A stretch of DNA of 64,000 nucleotides, from the NCBI GenBank assembly GCA_018266735.1, contig JAFDZT010000004.1, forward strand, positions 62,001-126,000. Reading direction: 5' to 3'. Made by a program: the position numbers and the translations under genes. The notes beneath the pieces are model-generated. The model made no database searches, had not been told where the DNA came from, and saw only the letters and a program-made list of their open reading frames with translations. Of the stretch, positions 52,346-60,800 are shown one piece after another. Origin of the DNA: Bacteroidota bacterium. GTDB lineage: Bacteria > Bacteroidota > Ignavibacteria > Kapaibacteriales > Kapaibacteriaceae. How positions within the stretch are numbered: position 1 is the stretch's first letter; each line of letters starts with the position of its first letter.

Positions 52346-53535
52346 AGGCAACGCTCTTTGTCAAGCGGGTCGCATGCGCTTATGCGGATCACATCGTGCG
52401 CACAATGCGACAACAGGCCGATCAGCAGGCCGACCCTCGATTGAGGCGCGAAGCTCTGGCGGCACTTCGATCGAAGGCAGGATCGTATCTCGAACACGAT
52501 CTGGATGCGTTCTTGCATGCGAGCAGTCTGAATTCGCTTCGTCTGCCTTTGCAGCAGAACATACTTCAATCACTACCACCAACGGTCACGAACCTCATCG
52601 ACCTCGCAACGATGCACCCGGCATCGTTCGATACGAGCAACGGCCAATTGTCGTTGATCGATTCTGCTGCCACAGACGCTCCACATTGCATTGCACACTG
52701 GGAGAGCATCGTCGCGCTTCGTCATGTGTGGTCAACGGATGTTTCACAGAATGACCGGGAACAGGTCTATAAGGACCTACAGGCGTATTGCCGAGCACAT
52801 CCAGATCTGAATGCTGTCCTTCATGAGCTCAAGCCCATAGCGTACGCTGGGAGTGCACTGCTCGATGCCGACCGAAGTCGTCTGATACCGCAAGAGGAGC
52901 TCAATGACTTTCTGATGAGTGACCGGCTCTTGATGCGCTACCTGGAGGCGGTTGAACACGCATTCCGGAGCGGCGTGACGCTTGACGCGATCATCGGATC
53001 GAAGGTGTGGCAGCGCATCCTCGATCACTCTCTTCAGCGGGAAGCAATGCACGACATGACACTAGTCAAAGACATACCGCATGCACGCTCAATCGCTGTT
53101 CTTCGCGACCTGCAATTCTCAAAGGTCGTGGCCGGCATTGTCGTCGAGCGCCTGCAACGGCTTCTCGAGAAAAACACCGAAAACGATCTTGTGATGACAG
53201 CGGACGATTTTGCCAAATGGTTATGGGATGAACTACATGGTGCAAGCATCGCCGGACCGACACTCAGTCTCGAATCCCTACAGAAACTCTGTCAACTGAA
53301 GAAGGGGGAACTAGATCTCTCGATCGGCAATGCAAGAGCTTGGCCATCGCTCATTTATCGGGTGGTTTGCAAGACAATTGGTGCGGCGGAGAACCATGTT
53401 CGACTGTGCAATCATGGAGTCGTCATCGAACCCGAAAGCTATGACAAGGCTTCCGCGCTGGTGATGAATCAGGCTCCACGTCCGTTGATTGCCGGCCTAA
53501 TTGAACGCCTCTCACGTGTCAGTATCGTTATCTAG
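52342..53535 (+). CDS. Unknown protein of the integrative element
   Basis: The 397-residue soluble protein has no recognised domain. It is helical with many charged residues (DPRLRREALAALRSKAGSYLEH, ASLNSLRLPLQQN, MTADDFAKWLWDELHG) and ends LIERLSRVSIVI. GGAGGAAG lies directly before the ATG at 52342, which overlaps the integrase stop (ATGA), so it is translated together with the integrase. A directionality or replication role would fit its place, but no motif supports one. It is followed by a 215-bp gap with a hairpin at 53636-53679. Confidence 0.65.
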   Translation: MKATLFVKRVACAYADHIVRTMRQQADQQADPRLRREALAALRSKAGSYLEHDLDAFLHASSLNSLRLPLQQNILQSLPPTVTNLIDLATMHPASFDTSNGQLSLIDSAATDAPHCIAHWESIVALRHVWSTDVSQNDREQVYKDLQAYCRAHPDLNAVLHELKPIAYAGSALLDADRSRLIPQEELNDFLMSDRLLMRYLEAVEHAFRSGVTLDAIIGSKVWQRILDHSLQREAMHDMTLVKDIPHARSIAVLRDLQFSKVVAGIVVERLQRLLEKNTENDLVMTADDFAKWLWDELHGASIAGPTLSLESLQKLCQLKKGELDLSIGNARAWPSLIYRVVCKTIGAAENHVRLCNHGVVIEPESYDKASALVMNQAPRPLIAGLIERLSRVSIVI

Positions 53536-53635
53536 GCCGATTGGGCTGATTGCGTTCCTTTGGAACTGCTCGAAACTCCACGAATTCATTGATAACTGCT
53601 AGGGATGCGACTCGGCGATACCCCGCTATCCCCTT

Positions 53636-53679
53636 GCTATATATGCTCTTAGACCATTGACAAAGTGCGAGCATATAGC
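53636..53679. repeat. Inverted repeat GCTATATATGCTC / GAGCATATAGC
   Basis: Left arm 53636-53648 and right arm 53669-53679 pair over 11 positions with a 2-base bulge, around a 20-nt loop. The right arm is followed by CTTTGAGTTTTC. It could be a terminator for the upstream gene or a binding site near the excisionase-like gene. The rest of 53536-53750 shows no gene. Confidence 0.5.
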
Positions 53680-53750
53680 CTTTGAGTTTTCATGGGTTTA
53701 GCTACGGAGAGCCGTAGATCGAGGCATCGATCACAACATCATGCAATGCC

Positions 53751-54026
53751 GTGTTAACACAACTCACCATAGTACAGCTCGATCGCAGCGAACTCCATCA
53801 GATGATCCGCGAAGCCGTTGCCGAGGCAGTCCAATCCCTTCTCGAAAGTGATACAGTCGACGTGAAAGAGGACAAGTATCTTACACGGAGTGAGTTAGCA
53901 GCACTCCTCCGGATTTCCCTGTCAACTGTACGACGCCGAATCTCCGACGGCACGTTCACACCGACCGTGATCGGCGGGCGAATCTTGTTCTTGAAAGCTG
54001 ACATACTCCGAAATGTTCGCAAATGA
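53751..54026 (+). CDS. Excisionase/HTH-type small DNA-binding protein
   Basis: The 91-residue protein has an N-terminal coiled helical part (LDRSELHQMIREAVAEAVQSLLE) and a C-terminal MerR/excisionase-type helix-turn-helix (KYLTRSELAALLRISLSTVRRRISDGTFTPTVIGGRILFLKADI). This is the common Bacteroidota helix-turn-helix domain protein of mobile elements. The start is a GTG at 53751; no in-frame ATG gives the conserved N-terminus. It lies on the same strand as the integrase and may control excision. Confidence 0.85.
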   Translation: MLTQLTIVQLDRSELHQMIREAVAEAVQSLLESDTVDVKEDKYLTRSELAALLRISLSTVRRRISDGTFTPTVIGGRILFLKADILRNVRK

Positions 54027-54050
54027 ACTCTTTGCATTGCCTCGAGATGC

Positions 54051-54233
54051 TGAGTGGAGATTCCGCGTTATGTGCCCACACAATTCCGCACTAGAGTGAC
54101 CACCTAATATTGCACTCTAGCGCCTAGGCAGCAGTAATCTAGCATTGAGCTTAGAAGAATCGAACTCTACACAGCCAGGTGGTCATTGGCGTGCGGAATG
54201 ATGTAGTCAACATGAGCGGAATCCCCACCCACT
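54051..54233. repeat. Nested 180-bp palindromic region
   Basis: The inner arms ATTCCGCAC-n5-TGACCACCT (54083-54105) and AGGTGGTCA-n5-GTGCGGAAT (54177-54199) match over 18 of 23 positions. The outer arms GATTCCGC (54059-54066) and GCGGAATC (54216-54223) pair perfectly. CTAGAGTG (54091-54098) can also pair with CACTCTAG (54113-54120). No gene lies in 54027-54293, and the arms are not part of a recognised IS or attC site. Confidence 0.65.
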
Positions 54234-54293
54234 GCAAGGTCTGCCACGGAGATCGTTCCTACTGTCAACTAAATGGGGGAAGATCAAAGTCAC

Positions 54294-54872
54294 TTACTTG
54301 TTCAGTTGAACACCACTCGACGTTCTTAGATAGCTTGTCAACTTCAGTATGACCTCATGTCGATGCTTTCGAAAGTAGTAGAGCCAACTAGCAGCACCAA
54401 ATTGACACCAAGCGAAGTCCTTTTGGGTCTGGAACAAATCCATCATTGGTGGATCGAAACACTCAACATATAGAATGAACGCTAAATCACCTTGAGTGAG
54501 ATAGCCGTCAACTTCACAATGCCAAGCATTGGTTATTCGACTACCATTCATTGAATCGATGAATCTAAAAGGTGCCGTCTTTAAGAGTTTCAATGCGGAC
54601 TTGTACTTTTTATCATGAACGAACAAGAATGTCGTGTTATCCCAAGTGAGATTGATCGCGCCTGCGACACTCACTTTTACTCGTTTCTTCAGTGATTTCT
54701 GCACGGTACTATGTTGCTGCAGAGTTTCATCGCTTATGGCTAGCCTACCGCTCTTCGGGACTGACATCGCACTAGCCATTGATCTGGGATGGCTATTTGA
54801 ATTGACCATCTCAACAAAAAGGAAAATCAAGATGACTTTGACAGCACATGCTCCGAAATGAGTCACTTTCAT
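54294..54872 (-). CDS. Small exported protein, candidate immunity partner of the RHS toxin
   Basis: The 192-residue protein directly follows the RHS gene. AAAGGTGA precedes the ATG at 54872 at a normal distance; the GTG at 54881 overlaps the RHS stop but has a worse context. The N-terminus MKVTHFGACAVKVILIFLFVEMVNSN looks like an export signal or membrane anchor. No family is recognised. Small genes directly after the variable end of a polymorphic toxin are commonly immunity genes, so this is a candidate from position only. Base composition is lower in GC than the RHS core. Confidence 0.65.
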   Translation of the reverse strand: MKVTHFGACAVKVILIFLFVEMVNSNSHPRSMASAMSVPKSGRLAISDETLQQHSTVQKSLKKRVKVSVAGAINLTWDNTTFLFVHDKKYKSALKLLKTAPFRFIDSMNGSRITNAWHCEVDGYLTQGDLAFILYVECFDPPMMDLFQTQKDFAWCQFGAASWLYYFRKHRHEVILKLTSYLRTSSGVQLNK

Positions 54873-54877
54873 AACGG

Positions 54878-57800
54878 TCACCTTTGGTTAACGGCTGTCT
54901 TGTCACGCTGAACTGGGGCCAGACTCGGCATCCAGTACTTGGCAACATTTAGTTGAAGTGATATTCCCATAAGGAGGTAATTCGGCACGCCAGTCGCATC
55001 TTGCATTGACAGAAGTTGCCTATCACCATGCGAAGCTCCATTTCGATAGAGGCTCGTAACGCCTTGAGTTCGTAAAAAGAGGTTCGTCATCTGTAAAGCA
55101 TCTTGATGTGAAGCGTGCTGCGACCCTCTAACACGCCCCAAACCGTGGCCAAGTAGCTCATGTGAAAGGAGCTCGCCGAGAGAACTCGAATGTGACTCAG
55201 TAACCAATGAGTTGCTGAATTGATAATCTGGGACGAGAAATGTCGCATCTAACACAACGACTGTCCTAGTCCCGACAAGTTGACCTTGACTATTGAATTG
55301 GCCTGCGTTCACCCCTCCACCCGCTAGCATATTGACATCCTCACCTGTGTGAAGGTGGTGGGCTTTGAAGGCTTGTTGCGACGCGCCAGAGAGCGTTTCT
55401 GATCGACTTACAACTTCAACTATGTGGAGTGCCGTTCCATTCACAGCTTGCATGTACCCATATGCCAACTGTTGTTGGTCAACAGTAAGTCCAGAGACTG
55501 CTCGATTAAAGGTTTCAGGATCAATGTGCGCAAGCGTTTTCCCGTCTGGTTCTAGTTTAAACATTTGCCTAACAGAGCCAGTTGATGGGCCTGTGAAACT
55601 TCCGCGAATTCCCTCGACGGCTCTGGCGCCAGACGACTCGTCTTGACCACGAACTGTGTCGCCCATTGGGTCAGAATATACGATCGGATTCCCTTCGAAA
55701 GCCGCATACACACTGACTGAAACATTGGGCTTTGGATCAATATTCCACCGCCTTGCAACTCGTGTATCATACTCCCAGTACTCGGCCGTATTATGGTTCC
55801 CGCCTCCGGAGATTTCATCAGATCGTTCTTGGCCGTTGAAGCCGTAACGGTAGGCGGTGGAGCCCGATGCCATGTACGAGCGACTAGGAATGATCATGCC
55901 GAACGGATAGTAGTCTGTGCTGGCGACGAGCTCGGCATCTTTGGATCCGCTGTGATCGATGAGGAGGTCGGAGACCGTGGCACGGACGTTGCCCAGATGG
56001 TCCTTGAGCTCGTACAGGCGTTTGCCAAGTTCACGTGTGAACGTTGCGTCCATTGTGTCGATGGCGGCTGATTTATAGGCGACGTTTGGCGTCATCATGC
56101 CGATGCGTTCGCTGCCGTAGATGGGGATCTCGGTAAGACGCAGCGTATCTGAACCGGTTTTCGTGTAGGTGGCCATGACGGTGCCCTTGGGGTCACGAAC
56201 GTACCACGTAGTGCTCTTCAGTGTCGTTGACGGCTCGTACACCTGCTTACGAACGCGGTTGCCCATAGCGTCGTACAAGTACTCGATCTTCTGAGCACTG
56301 CCCGACTTCGTGATGCTCCGGATCTTGTTCATCGGCGTCCACACGATACCGTTGGCTCCAATGTGCTCGCTCGTGTCTTGCGTGAGGTTTCCTGTGGCAT
56401 CGTAGACATAGTTGTTGGTGTCATTCGATGCCAGATCTCCCGTCACGGATTCCGACAACGGCGAGATGTAGTCGTGAATATACGAGAGTTTGTTCGTGCC
56501 CGTGATGTAGTGGTATTCGAGGTTGTCGAACCCACCTGACGTCTCGTTTCTGCTCAGAGTCTTGATGTTGCCGTTTCCGTCATAGGTGTACGTGCTGCCG
56601 AACTTCATCGACGGCGTTCCCCACGCTCCTCCACTTCGTTCCTGGGTACTGTCGGTTCGGATACGGTTCAACACATCGTAGTGGTAGCGACTGCCGATGG
56701 CCGAGTCGCCGTTGCCCGATGGCTTACGTGTATTGATCGACCACGCCGAGATGTTGCCGTTGAAGAGATCCCCGCCGCTCTGATGCCACGACGAGATTGC
56801 TCCCGACTGATCCAGCACTGAGCCTGTGTGCTTGAAGTCCTGATCGTGATACCTCAGGAACATACCGAAGGCATCACGTCCGTAGCGCTTGTTCGCACTC
56901 GACGAATATCCGTCACCGCCCATGTCGTAGGCTACGTCCAGCTTCGGCGTGTTCATGCCCTTTAGCCAGCCGTTGATCGTATAGGCATAGTCGATGCCCT
57001 GGATGAGATCATGTCCCAGCTCCATGCGCTTGAGCGGTCCGTGGGGGTAGTATGCATATGCGGCATCACGGTCCCATATCCATCCGTCACGCGAGGTCTC
57101 CACCTTCGTCAGGCGACCGTCGTAATCGTACTCATAGCGGTGCATGGACTGATCGTAGCGGCCTTTCTGCATTACCACCTTTCTCACCTTCCCTGACATG
57201 AGATCGTAGTCGTAGTCGATGGCAATGCCCTCCTGCGACATGCCGCCGTAGAGCCCCGGTATGCTCTGCACCAGCCACTCGACGTTACCGTGCGGATCGT
57301 AGGAATAGTACGTGATCACCTGATCGCCAAGCGTACCCAGATCTCCATCTTCATCACTCTTGACATAGCTCACGCGGTTGCGTAGATATCGCTGCGTGCG
57401 TGCGGCCCACGGCGACGGGATCGAGGAAGCAGGTGTCGTGTAGGTAGTGATTACACGGAACGTGCCTCCCGACGTTGACGCGACCGTCTTGGCATGGGTG
57501 TCAGGACTACTGATACCGGTTGCCTCGCCAACTTCGATGATACGACCCAGGGCGTCGTAGTCCGTGTACGAGAATGTCGTCGATGCCTGGCGGGCGTTGT
57601 GCGAAAGGCGCAATCGTCCCTTGCCGTCGTAGTAGAACTCCGTCTGTCCGCCGTCCGGCGTGGACTGCTTGACGAGCTGTCCGAGCGTATTGTAGTCGTA
57701 CTTGGTCACCATGACGTGCGATGGTGTGGTCGACCGTGTCTGACCCGACGTCAGAGGACGGAAGCCACTTGGGGGTACGGTTTTGACGAGGTTCCCGCTA

Positions 57801-60800
57801 CGGTCGTAATAGTACAACGTGTAGTGGTAATACGACTCGCCCCGGGTAGCCGTAAAGCGGTCCTTGATCCTATTCGGATCGAAGCACGTTGCGTTGTACG
57901 AGATCTCTACGTTCTTGATCTTTCGCGCGAGACAGTCGTTCAGAAGCGTTCCTTCGATTGCATGATAGAGTCGGTCGATCTCCGAAACCACGCAGCTCTT
58001 TGGCTTCATTGATGTCGTCGGTGCAATGGTGTCAGCATCAACCCACTTGAAGCAGATGGAGCCGCAGTCAACCGTGTCGCAGATGTTGCACATCGGAATC
58101 TTGTTGCAGCTGTCGCTGATTCTCCTAGCGCAGCTGAAATCAATACAATCGAAAATCACCGTCCGATTTGAGTCTATGAAATTAATGAAGCCCAACTTGC
58201 CATCCGCTGTTTGAACAAAACGACCCACACTGTCAGCATATGTGTATCCCGAGTTAAACTTAGAGAACTGTGACTGGGCAGAGTCCATCTTGTACTTTGC
58301 TCCAATTGCGAAGTTCGACTCATTCCAGACGAATGAAATCGTTGAGTCATCAGCATGTGGGGCATCAAGAAGCTGAGCAACCTTCTTGTCGCATCCGCTG
58401 AATATGTGCCAACCATAGATCTTTGCTGTTGTGTCAGTCGGGTGGTGCTTTACAATCGCTTGAACAGAAGAGCGAATCTTGAAAATCTGACGCAACTCTG
58501 CCATGGTAATGTCATTGCCATTTATGCACGCAATGGGGTCTGGACAATAGTCCCAGCTTGCTTCACTATTCAAGACCCCATTTGTATCACACGCAGAGAA
58601 CGGTGGCCTATACGGATCGTTTGTATCAGCCCACTTGTATGGATCGAGTGATCCGACTTTATAGTACGTGAAGAAGTCAACACTATCTATGTAGTTTGTT
58701 TCGTACTTGTTGACAACATTGTACAGCGCAGTATCACTGAGTGGGATTGTCTTGGCCCAAGTGGCTCGAAGATACCTGTTTAAGATCCCGACAAGGGGAT
58801 GTGGGTTCTCGGGTGTATACAACTGAACAGTTTCTGTCACTGTCGGTGGTTCGTACTCAAGAGAGCAAACCCCACTGTCACGGCGTACGATGAATCGCGA
58901 TTCCTTGGATTTATCCACCATTACTGTCCACACCGAGAAGGCCTGCACGTTAGCATTGGCACTGTCTGCTGGGTTGGAGACCGTGTCCGTTGGAGGGTAG
59001 CACACAGATAGTGGCGGATACTCGGCCGCAAGCTCCTCCAGGATCGGCAAGATATTCCATCGCTCCACGCCTGCCGGCATCGAATCGCGGTGCGTCTTCA
59101 GTTTCTGATTCAATATCTCTGCAAGATAGTCTGCGAGCACAACCTTGCGATTGATGTGATGCCAGCCGACACCGGAGCATGGCACTTCTCCTGTCGCAGC
59201 CGGTTTGACGCGGAAGCTATTGGCCATGAATGTATTGTTATAGCGCTTCAGTTCATCCGCTGTGGGGTGTATCAGCGAGTCCTGTCCGTTGGTGTCGAGG
59301 CCCCACTCAATGTTGAAATAACAAGAGTCCATACAGTCCGCGACGATCAGATCGACGATACAGGCAAGTTGATACGTCTTGATGGTGTCGACAATGGCTG
59401 AGTCAGGTCCCAACTGATAGTACCCTTCCACCCTTGAGCCATTCTTCACGTACATGTACACCAACGAATCGCGGACGCGATTGCGACGCTGTTCGCAAAG
59501 ACTCTGGCATTCAGTGATCATCTTCTGGTAGATCTTGTTGACGGTATCCTTGCTTACGCCCTCCGGCAGCGTGACGAAGTATGGATTGGTCGAATCGGCC
59601 TTTGCCTTGTTATAAATATCTCTGCTGTAGTTCGGATACGTGTAGCGGATCGTACTTCCTGACTGACAAGCCCGGAGCTGCTGATACTTTATGTCGATCT
59701 CTACATCATTACTTCCGTTGCACGTCCACGTGGAATCGACGTTCAGCATCTCTGTGCATTCCGCCGTTATGCTGTCGAGCGTTGCTGAAGGCAGCACCTT
59801 CCAGGCATTCAAGAGCCAGGCGGCGCCGGTGACACGTTCGCTGCGAGGAGCAGTTGAACAGTACTTCGTGCCGACACAGTCTAGGAACATATCCAGGATG
59901 TTCACCCCGGGTTTGCGGCGTGCGCCGGTGGAGTCACTCTCCCAGGCCATATACCAGTAGCCGTCAACGAGCGAGGACCAGCAGTCGTAGATCTTTGAGC
60001 AGTCATATCCACCACTGTCGATCATCGTTCGAATGAGAGAGTCGATGACGCCGCTTCCGTGCGGGAAGGAACCTCCCAAGCTATCCAGAAGTGTCATTCC
60101 GTTGTAGTCATAGATGTAGGCGTCGAGGTACAGACCGCTTCCCGAAAGACTGTCATGGGCCGACACGCTGTCCTTCCACCGATCGATCAACATTTGCTCA
60201 TATCGCGGACGCTCCGCTGAGTCCGTCTCGCAACCGGTTTTACAGAGTGCTGAATCCAGATACACCTGACAGCAGGTGTCGACAGTTGCCATGTAGCCAT
60301 TGGAGGCCGCCGAATCGCGGCGGTACTTCTTGTACTGCGTCAGCATTCGTCGGGCGATCAGCTCGTTCGTATAGTGCTTGCCAAGGCGGAATGAGTCGAG
60401 GTCCACTGAATCGGCACCAACAGAGAACATATTCTTCAGAAGTTTCTGAACCTTTGACTTATGCTCGCTCACGATTTGAGATGTGTGCAGACTCAGCCAC
60501 GGAGTACTCGTACGCGGTTGCAGCGTACGTTCCATGATGTAGGTACCGGGCAAGAGCGTCTTCGACGTTGGTCCCTTTGTGCCCGTTACGCTTGATGTAC
60601 AGTTCCCTGCGTTAACGAGAACGGAGTCGTAGTACGTTGGCGTCGTCGAGTCGACATTGGTGACCTTGATGTAGACATTGTAGTCACACGTCTTGCAATA
60701 GGACGAGCACTCGAGCTGCAACTGGTTCGACTCGATGAAATAGTTGAAGGTCACCGATGTGGTATCTGTGATCAGTATCGTACGCTGGGCGACAATGCGC

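Larger units (their letters stand above)
50866..54293. mobile_element. Integrative element at tRNA-Arg, right end not found
   Basis: The region after tRNA-Arg(CCU) carries a tyrosine integrase, an unknown protein and an excisionase-like HTH gene, the usual head of an integrative element in Bacteroidota. No second copy of the tRNA 3' segment was seen up to 64000, so the right junction may lie outside the window or have decayed. The RHS operon on the minus strand may or may not be cargo. The right limit given here is only the end of the recognised recombination genes and palindrome region. Confidence 0.4.

Noticed and set aside
54027-54293. attC site or complete insertion sequence
   Set aside because: No R'/R'' core sites, no transposase gene and no target-site duplications were found.
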